Shown here piece after piece: positions 17,361 through 26,875 of a DNA stretch of 43,426 bases (position 1 is the stretch's first letter; the number at the start of each line of letters is the position of its first letter). Made by a program: the position numbers and the translations under genes. The notes under the pieces are model-generated. The model was not told where the DNA came from, searched no databases, and saw only the letters and a program-made list of their open reading frames with translations. This stretch comes from Clostridiaceae bacterium (GTDB taxonomy: Bacteria; Bacillota; Clostridia; DSM-8532), in contig JAAYFY010000040.1 in the NCBI GenBank assembly GCA_012728015.1, positions 1 through 43,426 on the forward strand, given 5' to 3'.

Positions 17361-18164
17361 ATGGATATTAAGGTTACAAGGATTACCTCAGCATCCAACA
17401 GGATAATAAAGCAGCTGCGGGAATTGGCCGGCAAGAGGGGCCGGGCACAGCAGAACGCGTTTATTATAGAAGGCTTAAAACTGGTGGAGGAGGCTTTAAG
17501 GTATCAGGTTCACATCAGTTTCTTCCTTGTGTCGGACAGCTTTTACCATGGATTTCAATCCATGATTGCCGGAGAAAAGACTGCTCAGGTTTACCTTGTT
17601 CCCGATGATCTCTTTATGAGGGTATCCACCACCGAAACGCCCCAGGGCGTTTTAGCAGTTGCGCCGCTATTAGACCATGAGGACTCCTCCCTGGCAGACC
17701 GTGGAACACGGTTCGTAATACTGGAGCGTCTTCAGGACCCAGGCAATATGGGAACCATCATCCGCACCGCGGACGCCTGCGGGTTTGACGGGGTTCTTCT
17801 TTCCCCGTGCTGTGCGGATCAGTATAATCCCAAGGTTATAAGGTCTGCCATGGGATCTGTTTTTCATATCCCCGTCCTGTCCTGCGCCGATATCTATGAC
17901 GCGTTAAATAAACTCAAAGACAGGGGAATCAGGATAGTTGCCGCCCATACCAGGGATTCGGAGGTTGCCTGGAGTCTGCCTCTGGCAGACATGATCGCCG
18001 TTGTAATCGGCAACGAAGGAAGCGGTCTCTCCCAGCGCATGCTTGATGCCGTCGATATTAGGGTCATGATCCCCATGCCGGGAAAGGCAGAGTCCCTCAA
18101 CGCTGCATCGGCCGCATCCATGATCCTTTATGAAAGCATGCGGCAGCGAATGACCAGCACTTAA
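17361..18164 (+). CDS. TrmH/SpoU family RNA 2'-O-methyltransferase
   Basis: Transfers a methyl group from S-adenosylmethionine to a ribose 2'-hydroxyl in rRNA or tRNA. The N-terminal substrate-binding domain (SASNRIIKQLRELAGKRGR, then FIIEGLKLVEEAL) is followed by the knotted SPOUT domain with its three motifs: LQDPGNMGTIIRTADA (about 127-142), VIGNEGSGLS (about 214) and IPMPGKAESLNAASAASMILYE near the end. The 267-residue length fits the YsgA-like group often found beside infC-rpmI-rplT. GGTGAGGAG abuts the ATG. The target nucleotide cannot be told. Confidence 0.88.
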   Translation: MDIKVTRITSASNRIIKQLRELAGKRGRAQQNAFIIEGLKLVEEALRYQVHISFFLVSDSFYHGFQSMIAGEKTAQVYLVPDDLFMRVSTTETPQGVLAVAPLLDHEDSSLADRGTRFVILERLQDPGNMGTIIRTADACGFDGVLLSPCCADQYNPKVIRSAMGSVFHIPVLSCADIYDALNKLKDRGIRIVAAHTRDSEVAWSLPLADMIAVVIGNEGSGLSQRMLDAVDIRVMIPMPGKAESLNAASAASMILYESMRQRMTST

Positions 18165-18298
18165 TGCCTGCCCGTCCGGACATCGCCTGGACCCTGAGCA
18201 TGGCAGGATAAAACCTGGCCGTTCGGGAAGAATAATTCGGGGTTTACCTATAATATGATAAAGCGCCTGGCCTGGATAATATACCTAAATGAAAACTA

Positions 18299-18335
18299 CC
18301 GGGGTTTTTTGGTCAATTGAAAAGGTAAGTTCCAC
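18299..18335 (+). repeat. Left end of the IS30-family element with direct repeat
   Basis: CCGGGGTTTTTTG (18299-18311) is the flanking direct repeat, repeated at 20014-20026. The terminal inverted repeat runs 18312-18335 and begins GTCAATTGAAAAGG. It matches the right end at 21 of 24 positions. Confidence 0.75.
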
Positions 18336-18581
18336 TTTGAAAAAGTAACTTCCATAGACTACAAAAAGATGGACAGATCAGGGATTATGTAGCGAGAAAT
18401 AGGTCTACATTGTTAGTGATTTTTGCATTTCAGTAGGGTATAATGGAATTAAAGAAGTAAATCCTGCCATTTTTTAGGCATAGCAAACAAGGGTGAAATT
18501 TTAGCTGACTTTTTTGCAAGAGTAAATTCCACCCTGGGTGAAGCTTTATTGAGTGGCAGGTGGTGCCTCTTTGTTTAGTAG
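18336..18581. other. Non-coding left arm of the IS element
   Basis: No gene. It contains a second end-like motif directly after the terminal repeat, a third one containing GTAAATTCCACCC near 18522-18535, and one arm of the 15-bp inverted repeat that flanks the transposase gene. These are probably transposase-binding sites. Confidence 0.4.
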
Positions 18582-19880
18582 TTATTTGAGGAGAGATGGG
18601 TGAAGAGTAACCTCATCCGGTGGGATGGACTCTACACCCATCTTTTTTAGAACATCTTCGCCATAGAGGGAGGTGAAGATATCACAAGGAGATTTATTCC
18701 CCAAATTCGGTCTTCTGTAGGAGTTAATGTGGTTCATCATAAGGGTTATGTCTTCCTGTGTAAAACCGTCAAGTGATGTTCCTTTAGGGATAATACGCCT
18801 GATTAGTGTATGGTTGTTTTCAGCAGCACCTTTCTGGTATGGGGCTTGAGGATCACAGTAGAAAACCCATGCCCTGCGCATTCCTTCTGCATCAAATTCA
18901 ATGGAGTTCGGATTGGAAAACTCGCTGCCGTTATCCCCAAGCAATACTTGAAACAGTTCGCAAAAAACAGCAGGTTGAAGTTCTCTATAGAGCCGGTTGA
19001 ATATGTCAATGACAGATTGAGAAGTATTGGCATCCCGAATAAATGCAAGCATGAGCTGAGGTACGGTAAAATGCAATGTCAACAGCACCTTTCCACCTAC
19101 TCTTCCCTCAAGTGAATCCATTTCCACAACAGGAACCCCTGGGTGTTCTTCCATGAACTTAAGGAAATCCTGATAAGTACGAACGATCCGGCACTTTTTA
19201 TCCACCTTGAACTGGACCTTCTTCTTTTTTCGTTTCCCCATCCGTACAACACGCGGCATATCAATATTTCTTGCCCTAAAGAGGCCCATGTCCACATAAT
19301 TGCACAAGGTAAGTTCATCAACCATGATTTCATCCATATGGTTAACGCATATATGGTGGAGTGACTGGCCCTTCTTAATCAGTGGAGTGATAAGAGCATC
19401 CAGCCCTAAAGCATCTTCTTCAGTGAGTTGTATTCCCTGTCGTGATTCAGAGCGTACTTGTTCGTATTACTTTTGTGCTTTCGCCGCTGAGTAAATCCTC
19501 TTCTCCAGCGTACAGGATGTTTTATCCTCGCATCCATTGCAAACATAGGGAGGTTTTAAAAGTCTTTGGCATATTTCCTTGCGATACAGGGAACATAAGG
19601 TCGTACACGAGCGGGACGAACAAAAGCAACAGTTACGCCTACACGTCCTCCTGCCGCAAAGATACCGAATGGTACAGTCTTTCCGAATCATACAGTCATT
19701 GAAGGCCTGTCCATAACAGCCTGTCTTCCTGAACTGAACATGATTCCTTACTTCCTTTGCAATTGTAGATGGGGCTTTGGCAAGTTTGCGACTAATTCCT
19801 TTAAATGAATCTCTTTCCCCCAATCCTTGTTCAATAATGAGCCTTTCATCATAGGTTAGATGTTTACGTCTGTTTTCCAT
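18582..19880 (-). pseudogene. IS30-family transposase interrupted by an in-frame TAA
   Basis: The N-terminal part (19880 to 19470, 137 codons) has the helix-turn-helix typical of IS30 (HLTYDERLIIEQGLGERDSF, ISRKLAKAPSTIAKEVRNH) and a Cys-rich stretch. A TAA at 19469-19467 stops it. Translation in the same frame continues directly with YEQVRSESRQGIQLTEED and reaches the DDE domain: EMDSLEG, LLGDNGSEF and KGAAENN. No bases are gained or lost, so this is one nonsense change, not a frameshift. The ATG at 19337 could start a 251-residue DDE fragment, but it would lack DNA binding. The intact protein would be about 432 residues. Confidence 0.88.
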
Positions 19881-19885
19881 AATTC

Positions 19886-19900
19886 GCCTCCAAAAGAGGC
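19886..19900 (-). promoter_or_regulatory. Hairpin covering the transposase ribosome site
   Basis: On the minus strand GCCTC-ttttg-GAGGC lies 5 nt before the transposase ATG and buries the GGAGGC ribosome site in its 3' arm. Insertion sequences often block read-through expression of transposase this way. Confidence 0.55.
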
Positions 19901-19987
19901 ACCACCTTAGGCTATCATATCGCTATGTAAAACTTACTTCCACTTTTGTTTTTGAAAATGTTATTTCTACATGATGCTCTGGGAGGG

Positions 19988-20026
19988 GTGGAATTTAACT
20001 TTTCAAATGACGGCCGGGGTTTTTTG
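19988..20026 (+). repeat. Right end of the IS30-family element with direct repeat
   Basis: The inverted repeat at 19988-20011 ends TTTTCAAATGAC and mirrors the left end. Two bases (GG) separate it from the second copy of CCGGGGTTTTTTG at 20014-20026. Confidence 0.75.
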
Positions 20027-20048
20027 TCATAACCCCTGTAATCCGTAC

Positions 20049-21144
<1,096 letters not shown>

Positions 21145-21164
21145 TAAAATAAAAGTGTTCAATA

Positions 21165-21190
21165 AAAAGAGCGGAGAAATCCGCTCTTTT
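21165..21190. terminator. Intrinsic terminator after gap
   Basis: AAAAGAGCGGA-gaaa-TCCGCTCTTTT: 11-bp arms with flanking A and T runs, so it can work in either direction. Confidence 0.9.
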
Positions 21191-21484
21191 GAATTCTATG
21201 CCCCAATTATTGCTTATTCCCAATTACGTTGCAACGATATGTATCAATAGAGTATAACAGTAAAGTATTATGGTATACCGGCAACAATAAGCAATATATA
21301 CCTGAAGGCATATTGAGTATCCTTTGGGCCGGATGAGCATTATTACTAAATCTCTGTATAATGTTTAAAATAAAAAAACCAATCCAATATTCAGCCTGAT
21401 AATTAGGTGAGAAATAAACCAGTCGTTTTATCATGATATTTTAAGATTTCCAATCACCTCCGGGATTCTTTTTCCACAAAACTA
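21191..21484. other. AT-rich intergenic region after gap
   Basis: About 290 nt without a supported gene. An 11-bp inverted repeat, TATTGCTTATT at 21208-21218 and AATAAGCAATA at 21286-21296, is 67 nt apart and may be the ends of an eroded small element. A 75-codon minus-strand frame here has no ribosome site or family likeness. Confidence 0.35.
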
Positions 21485-21513
21485 TTGCAATGGCTTACAG
21501 GTAGTATTATAAT
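21485..21513 (+). promoter_or_regulatory. Promoter of the metal-efflux operon
   Basis: TTGCAA at 21485-21490 and TATAAT at 21508-21513, with a 17-nt spacer. The operator begins 3 nt downstream, so a bound repressor would cover the transcription start. Confidence 0.8.
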
Positions 21514-21515
21514 TA

Positions 21516-21539
21516 ACATGTGAACATGTGTTCATATGT
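21516..21539 (+). promoter_or_regulatory. ArsR/SmtB-type operator
   Basis: A 24-bp imperfect palindrome with core TGAACA-TG-TGTTCA (21521-21534) and outer arms ACAT and ATGT. The 12-2-12 layout is that of SmtB, CzrA and CadC operators. It lies at the start site of the operon whose first gene encodes a repressor of this family. Confidence 0.8.
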
Positions 21540-21566
21540 TCAACCGTAATGCGGAGGGGTGAGACC

Positions 21567-21932
21567 ATGGAGATAGGGAATGAAAGCAGGAACCTGCAGA
21601 ACCAGCCTGTGGTTGATAAAGAGCTCGTGGAGGAAGTAAAGCATAAGATGCCCGATGAAGAACTGCTTTATGACCTTGCAGAATTCTTCAAGGTTTTCGG
21701 TGATTCAACACGTATAAAGATAATCTGGGCTCTCTTTGAAGCGGACATGTGTGTCTGTGACATAGCAAACCTTCTGAACATGAGCCAGTCGGCCATATCC
21801 CATCAATTGAGGGTTCTTAAAAATTCCCGGCTGGTGCGGTATAAGAAATCGGGTAAAACCGTTTATTATTCACTCAACGACGACCATATCAAGAAAATAT
21901 TCGAGCTGGGCATGGAACATATCATGGAATGA
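21567..21932 (+). CDS. ArsR/SmtB-family metal-sensing repressor (CadC/CzrA-like)
   Basis: A 121-residue winged-helix repressor that leaves its operator when metal binds. The DNA-reading helix is in MSQSAISHQLRVLKNSRLV. Two metal sites can be read. C62-x-C64 in the helix before it (DMCVCDIA) is the alpha-3 thiolate site seen in CadC and ArsR. D105-x-H107 with H118-x2-E121 at the C-terminus matches the alpha-5 zinc site of SmtB/CzrA. Having both suggests Zn, Cd or Pb sensing. GGAGGGG precedes the ATG at 21567. It is 36 nt upstream of the efflux ATPase and surely regulates it. Confidence 0.92.
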   Translation: MEIGNESRNLQNQPVVDKELVEEVKHKMPDEELLYDLAEFFKVFGDSTRIKIIWALFEADMCVCDIANLLNMSQSAISHQLRVLKNSRLVRYKKSGKTVYYSLNDDHIKKIFELGMEHIME

Positions 21933-21968
21933 CCCGGCAGCATATTTGGCAGTAACGGAGGAAACAAC

Positions 21969-24074
21969 ATGGAAACTACCAGGCACCAGTGGAACTTGAC
22001 AGGGCTTGGATGCGCCGGTTGCGCAAATAAAATAGAAACAGCCGTTCGAAAGATGGAGGGTGTGGCTTCAGCGCGCCTTGATTTTGCCAACTCAAAATTC
22101 TATGTGGAAATAAACAATGATCAGGATGCCAATGGTATACGGGAACGCATAGAATCCATTATTTCCGACATAGAGCCAGGCTGCTGCATAAATGATACCG
22201 AGGCAGCCGAAAATGACTACCGAATGCTTTTCAGAAGGCGCATAGTCATTTACATAATAGGTCTTGTGATCTTTATAGCCGCGATTATCCTTCCTGAGCA
22301 AAGCTGGCCGGAAACCCTTCTGTTTATAATGGCCTGGCTTATCTTCGGAGGACAGGTTATAGCGAAGTCCTTCCGGAATATCCTCAGGGGCAGGGTGTTT
22401 GACGAGAACTTTTTAATGACCATCGCTACCATAGGGGCCTTTATCCTGGGCGAGTATGCCGAAGGCGCGTCGGTTATGCTGTTCTACCAGGTCGGGGAGA
22501 TGTTCCAGGATTATGCCGTTGACCGGTCAAGAAGATCTATCAGGAAACTATTGGATATCAAGCCCGAGTATGCCAACATAATGACAGAAAGCGGTCCGGA
22601 AAAAGTATCACCGGCCAATGTAAGGCCGGGTGACAGGATCATGGTCTTCCCCGGCGAACGGGTCCCGCTTGACGGCAGGGTGCTGGAGGGATATTCATCG
22701 GTGGACACCTCTCCGCTTACGGGTGAATCCCTGCCAAAAGATGTCCAGGAAGGGGACGAGGTGCTTTCGGGAAGCATCAACCAGTCCGGGGTGTTAACCC
22801 TGGAAGTGGCAAAGAGCTATGAGAACTCCACTGTCAGCAGGATCCTGGAACTGGTGCAGAACGCGTCGGGCAGAAAAGCGGTCACCGAGCGGTTTATAAC
22901 GCGCTTCGCCGCAAAGTACACTCCCGCTGTTGTCGGGCTTGCGGCAATGCTAGCCATACTTCCGCCGCTTTTTACCAATACTCCCTTCAGCCAGTGGGCG
23001 TACAGGGCTCTCGTGTTCCTTGTAATTTCCTGCCCCTGCGCCCTGGTGATCTCCATCCCGCTGGGCTTTTTCGGCGGGATCGGAGCCGCGTCCAGGCGGG
23101 GCATACTGGTTAAGGGAGGCAACTACCTGGAAGCCCTGGCCAGGACCGACACCATGGTGTTCGATAAAACCGGGACGCTGACCACCGGCGTATTCCGGGT
23201 GACAGGCATAGTGCCGCGCCAGGGATTCACAGGGCAGGAGGTGCTTCACTATGCGGCCTGTGCCGAGAGCTATTCCACCCATCCGCTGGCGCGATCGGTC
23301 CTCGAAAGGTACGGTGAAAATCCCGATCCTGCCCGGATGGACGACCACGCTGAGATACCGGGAAAGGGCGTCCGCGCCAGGGTTGACCGAAAACAGGTTC
23401 TCTGCGGCAACAGAAGATTGATGGAGGACCATGGAATTTCGGTGGAAGAAAGAGCTTCGGCCGGAACGTCGCTCTATGTTGCCGTGGACGGGGTTTACGC
23501 AGGGAGAATCGATATGGAAGACACCTTAAAGCCCGACGCTGTATCAGCCATGGAAAGCCTGCGGGCCATGGGGATTCATGATACTGTGCTCCTAACCGGG
23601 GATGTCAGGGAAGCAGCCCATTATGCGGCGGGGCGCCTGGGGATTGGCAGGGTGCATCATCAGCTTCTTCCCCAGGACAAGGTAACGGTGCTGGAGAGTA
23701 TCATCGATGAAAAGAAAGGGTCCGGGCCGGTGGTGTTTGTGGGAGACGGAATCAACGATGCCGCGGTTATCTCCAGGGCCGATATAGGCATAGCCATGGG
23801 CGGCATCGGTTCTGACGCAGCTATAGAAGCGGCGGATATTGTCATCATGAATGACGAGGTCGGAAAACTTTGCGACGCTGTCGCCATTGCCAGGAAAACA
23901 AGACGCATCGTATTCCAGAACATCGTTTTGGCACTGGGGGTCAAGATCCTGTTTCTGGCCATGGCCACAGGCGGGCTGGCCACCCTGTGGGAGGCAGTCT
24001 TCGCCGATGTGGGCGTTGCCCTTCTTGCGGTTCTGAACGCCATGCGCATAATAAAAGCCGGAAGCTCCGGGTGA
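21969..24074 (+). CDS. P1B-type Zn/Cd/Pb-exporting ATPase (CadA/ZntA-like)
   Basis: A 701-residue membrane pump that uses ATP to expel divalent metal ions. The N-terminal metal-binding domain has GCAGC (C15, C18). After several membrane segments comes the actuator loop with SPLTGESLP. The ion-path motif CPC is near residue 354-356, the phosphorylated Asp is in DKTGTLT near 399, then HPLARSV and GDGINDA near 592. The last membrane helices hold the Lys (KILFLA) and Asp (ADVGVA) typical of the Zn/Cd subgroup rather than the copper subgroup. GGAGG lies 9 nt before the ATG. It forms an operon with the ArsR-type repressor. Confidence 0.93.
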   Translation: METTRHQWNLTGLGCAGCANKIETAVRKMEGVASARLDFANSKFYVEINNDQDANGIRERIESIISDIEPGCCINDTEAAENDYRMLFRRRIVIYIIGLVIFIAAIILPEQSWPETLLFIMAWLIFGGQVIAKSFRNILRGRVFDENFLMTIATIGAFILGEYAEGASVMLFYQVGEMFQDYAVDRSRRSIRKLLDIKPEYANIMTESGPEKVSPANVRPGDRIMVFPGERVPLDGRVLEGYSSVDTSPLTGESLPKDVQEGDEVLSGSINQSGVLTLEVAKSYENSTVSRILELVQNASGRKAVTERFITRFAAKYTPAVVGLAAMLAILPPLFTNTPFSQWAYRALVFLVISCPCALVISIPLGFFGGIGAASRRGILVKGGNYLEALARTDTMVFDKTGTLTTGVFRVTGIVPRQGFTGQEVLHYAACAESYSTHPLARSVLERYGENPDPARMDDHAEIPGKGVRARVDRKQVLCGNRRLMEDHGISVEERASAGTSLYVAVDGVYAGRIDMEDTLKPDAVSAMESLRAMGIHDTVLLTGDVREAAHYAAGRLGIGRVHHQLLPQDKVTVLESIIDEKKGSGPVVFVGDGINDAAVISRADIGIAMGGIGSDAAIEAADIVIMNDEVGKLCDAVAIARKTRRIVFQNIVLALGVKILFLAMATGGLATLWEAVFADVGVALLAVLNAMRIIKAGSSG

Positions 24075-24094
24075 AGGCCACTGGGTATAAGCCT

Positions 24095-24122
24095 TTAACA
24101 GCTTCGTCAAATATGGTATAGT
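24095..24122 (+). promoter_or_regulatory. Probable recG promoter
   Basis: TTAACA at 24095-24100 and TATAGT at 24117-24122, spacer 16 nt. Transcription would start at about 24129-24130, at the edge of the long palindrome. Confidence 0.55.
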
Positions 24123-24129
24123 TAGGATA

Positions 24130-24168
24130 TTGAAACAGTGTGAAATCAATGATTTCACACTGTTTCAA
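24130..24168 (+). repeat. Perfect 19-bp-arm palindrome in the recG leader
   Basis: TTGAAACAGTGTGAAATCA (24130-24148), one A, then its exact complement at 24150-24168. No T-run follows on either strand, so it is not an ordinary intrinsic terminator. It begins at the predicted transcription start and ends 26 nt before recG, so it would form a very stable 5' hairpin or a symmetric protein site. Confidence 0.85.
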
Positions 24169-24194
24169 CTTTAGGGTATACGGGAGAATGGTTC

Positions 24195-26267
24195 ATGTCC
24201 GAATATGATAACAGGTATCTTGACTCGCCGCTCAAATACGTGAAGGGTGTTGGTGAAAACCGGGCTAAGCTGTTTTCGAAGCTTGGGCTTTTCACCGTGG
24301 GGGACATCATCCATTACTTTCCCAGGGATTATGAAGACAGGTCGGTGTTCAAGCCCATACTGGAAGCGGCGGACGGTGAGCCCATAACCGTGAGGGTCCG
24401 CTTCGTCACAGGTATCACCGAAACCCGTCCCAGGAGAAACCTGAGCATTCAGAAAGCCATGGTAACCGACGGCGCGTCATTCATGAACGTGACATGGTTC
24501 AACCAGGGCTATGTAAAACAGAACATAGACATATCCCGTGAATATGTTTTTTTCGGTACGGTCAAGCGTGTGGGGTCCCGGGTTGAGATCCACAACCCCG
24601 TATTTGAGGATGCCGAGCAGTCGGGGAACCTAACCGGGCGCATCGTGCCGGTCTATCCCCTGACAAAGGGCATCACCCAGAACATACTCCGCAAAATCCT
24701 GCGCAATGCCCTTAACGCGGTATCGGGTAATATTGTGGACATACTGCCCACAGGTTTCCGCCATCAATACCGGCTGGCCGAAGCGGCCTTCTCCTACGAA
24801 CAGATCCATTTTCCCACCAGCATGGAAAACATGGAGATGGCCAGAAGACGTCTTGTCTTTGAAGAACTGCTGCTGCTCCAACTGGGGCTTTTCTCCATAA
24901 AGGGCACGAACAGCGGCCAAAGCGGTATCGTTATTTCTTCGGTGGATATAAGCCCGCTTTTAAATGCCCTGCCCTTTAGGCTCACTCCCGCCCAGGAAAG
25001 GGTTTTTGAAGAAATACGGGCCGACATGGAATCAGGAAGAAGGATGAACAGGCTCATACAAGGAGATGTGGGCTCGGGCAAGACCATCCTGGCGGTACTG
25101 GCCATGTATATCGCTGCCTCGTCGGGCTACCAGAGCGCGTTCATGGTTCCCACCGAGATCCTTGCCGAGCAGCATTACCGTACTATTGCCCTGCTGTTTG
25201 AAAAGTTCGATATTAAGGTTGGACTCCTTACAGGCGGCCTCAAAAAGAAGGAGAAGGAAGCCATCAAGAAGGAGGCAAGCGAGAACCGGCTGGATGTCCT
25301 TATAGGCACCCATGCGGTCCTGGAGGACAGTACAATTTTCGGTAATCTTGGGCTTGTGATAACAGACGAGCAGCACAGGTTCGGCGTCCGGCAGCGTGCC
25401 AGGCTGTCCCAAAAGGGTGAAAACCCTGATCTCCTTGTAATGACGGCCACACCCATTCCCCGGACGCTTTCCCTGGTGCTTTACGGCGACCTGGACGTTT
25501 CCATTGTGGACAGCCTGCCTCCCGGCAGAAAGCCCGTCAAGACATACGTTGTGGATGAAAGCATGAGGGAGAGGGTTTACCAGTTTATTCGCAAGAATAT
25601 CGCCGAGGGCCGCCAGGCATATATTGTCTGCCCGCTGGTGGAGGAATCCGAGGCTATGGATGTTGAATCGGCCACAGGCCTGGTTGAGAAGATAAGGGAT
25701 GACGCGTTAAAAGGACTTCGTGTAGGGCTGATACACGGCAGGATGAAAAGCGCCGAGAAGGAAGGCATCATGAGGCGGTTTTCCAACGGCGAGCTGGATG
25801 TCCTGGTTTCCACAACTGTCATCGAGGTTGGGGTTAACGTTCCCAACGCCAGTATTATGGTCATAGAAAACGCGGAGCGCTTCGGCCTCGCCCAGCTGCA
25901 CCAGCTAAGGGGCAGGGTGGGAAGAGGACAATACCAGTCCTGGTGTATCCTGATCAACCAGAGCAGTAGCGATATCTCCAGGCAGAGGATGGAGATCATG
26001 GCGATGTCAAACGACGGTTTTGCCATTGCCGAGAAAGACCTTGAACTGAGGGGTCCTGGCGATGTCTTTGGAGTAAGGCAGCACGGCCTTCCCGAGTTCA
26101 GGATTGCCAACCTTTATCGCGATATGGATGTTCTAAAGGATGTGCAGAAGGCTGCCAAACAGATAGTATCCGAAAACCTTCTTGAAAAGGACGAGGCATG
26201 GCGGCCTCTGGCCAGGAGGGTGGAACTTATAGTCAGGAAAAAACTAAAGGATTTGTCCATGAACTAA
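24195..26267 (+). CDS. recG: ATP-dependent DNA helicase RecG
   Basis: Reverses stalled replication forks and migrates branched DNA. The N-terminal wedge/OB domain spans about residues 60-160 (PITVRVRFVTGITETRPRRNL). Helicase motif I GDVGSGKT lies near 289 and the DEQH box near 392, followed by VMTATPIPRTL, TTVIEVGVNVPNA and QLRGRVGRG. The C-terminal LRGPGDVFGVRQHG block is the RecG signature. The 690-residue length is normal. GGGAGA precedes the ATG. It heads a run of housekeeping genes, recG-rsmD-coaD. Confidence 0.96.
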   Translation: MSEYDNRYLDSPLKYVKGVGENRAKLFSKLGLFTVGDIIHYFPRDYEDRSVFKPILEAADGEPITVRVRFVTGITETRPRRNLSIQKAMVTDGASFMNVTWFNQGYVKQNIDISREYVFFGTVKRVGSRVEIHNPVFEDAEQSGNLTGRIVPVYPLTKGITQNILRKILRNALNAVSGNIVDILPTGFRHQYRLAEAAFSYEQIHFPTSMENMEMARRRLVFEELLLLQLGLFSIKGTNSGQSGIVISSVDISPLLNALPFRLTPAQERVFEEIRADMESGRRMNRLIQGDVGSGKTILAVLAMYIAASSGYQSAFMVPTEILAEQHYRTIALLFEKFDIKVGLLTGGLKKKEKEAIKKEASENRLDVLIGTHAVLEDSTIFGNLGLVITDEQHRFGVRQRARLSQKGENPDLLVMTATPIPRTLSLVLYGDLDVSIVDSLPPGRKPVKTYVVDESMRERVYQFIRKNIAEGRQAYIVCPLVEESEAMDVESATGLVEKIRDDALKGLRVGLIHGRMKSAEKEGIMRRFSNGELDVLVSTTVIEVGVNVPNASIMVIENAERFGLAQLHQLRGRVGRGQYQSWCILINQSSSDISRQRMEIMAMSNDGFAIAEKDLELRGPGDVFGVRQHGLPEFRIANLYRDMDVLKDVQKAAKQIVSENLLEKDEAWRPLARRVELIVRKKLKDLSMN

Positions 26268-26299
26268 AATGGACCGATTCTAAAAGAGGCGGCGGAAAC

Positions 26300-26872
26300 A
26301 TGGTCAGGATTATATCTGGAATTGCGGGTGGAATCCCTATAAAGGTCCCTCCCACAAAAAAAACAAAGCCCACGCTGGACCGGGTAAAGGAGTCGGTTTT
26401 CTCCATCCTTCAGCCCTATATCCCGGGTACCCAGGTGCTGGATATGTTCGCGGGTTCAGGAAGCCTGGGGCTTGAAGCACTGAGCCGGGGGGCCGACTTT
26501 GCCGTTTTTGTGGATAACAGCAGAATATGCACCGAGATAATCAAGGAGAATATAGAGAGGACAAGAATGACCGGCAAGGCGCGGGTGATCAGGTCGGACG
26601 CTTGTAAAGCCATCCTGGATCTTGCTTTCCAGGGACGGCAATTCGACATTATATTTCTGGATCCCCCGTATTCACGAAATTTTGTCTGTAAAACACTGCA
26701 AATGATCGTAGAAAATGATATAATAATCGAAAATGGTTTGATTGCAGTGGAGCATATCGAGAGCGAACCCCTGCCCGACAGGATTGGGAGGCTGGGAAAG
26801 GTTCGTTCGAAGCATTACGGAGACACTGTTTTTACCTTTTATGTCATGAATAGCGAGGATGGGGAGGCATAA
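26300..26872 (+). CDS. rsmD: 16S rRNA (guanine(966)-N(2))-methyltransferase
   Basis: Methylates a guanine near the P site of 16S rRNA using S-adenosylmethionine. The sequence opens with MVRIISGIAGG and KTKPTLDRVKESVFSIL, the family hallmark. VLDMFAGSGSLGLEALSRGA is the cofactor site (about 47-65), and DPPY at 121-124 is the N-methylation motif. 190 residues is normal. In-frame codons run back into recG, but the ATG at 26300 begins the conserved domain and is preceded by GAGGCGGCGG. In Bacillus the homologue YlbH sits beside YlbI (CoaD) and YlbJ, as here. Confidence 0.93.
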   Translation: MVRIISGIAGGIPIKVPPTKKTKPTLDRVKESVFSILQPYIPGTQVLDMFAGSGSLGLEALSRGADFAVFVDNSRICTEIIKENIERTRMTGKARVIRSDACKAILDLAFQGRQFDIIFLDPPYSRNFVCKTLQMIVENDIIIENGLIAVEHIESEPLPDRIGRLGKVRSKHYGDTVFTFYVMNSEDGEA

Positions 26873-26875
26873 GAC

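Larger units (their letters stand above)
18312..20011 (-). mobile_element. IS30-family insertion sequence, inactive
   Basis: A 1.7-kb element bounded by 24-bp imperfect inverted repeats (18312-18335; 19988-20011) and flanked by a 13-bp direct repeat with two extra bases on the right side. It carries one minus-strand transposase gene with an internal stop. About 245 nt of non-coding DNA lie left of the gene. They hold further copies of the end motif TTGAAAAnGTAAnTTCCA (near 18336-18354 and 18511-18535), and related motifs recur at 19927-19970. A 15-bp inverted repeat (18558-18572 and 19893-19907) brackets the gene. The element sits just upstream of the gap promoter. Confidence 0.85.

Noticed and set aside
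19338-19470. Programmed frameshift in the IS30-family transposase
   Set aside because: The two parts are in the same frame, so no shift is needed; a single TAA separates them.
21207-21434. 75-codon minus-strand frame after gap
   Set aside because: No ribosome site, no homology recognised, AT-rich intergenic composition.
24130-24168. Ordinary intrinsic terminator for the metal-efflux operon
   Set aside because: Perfect stem but no T-run on either strand, and it lies downstream of a probable recG promoter.
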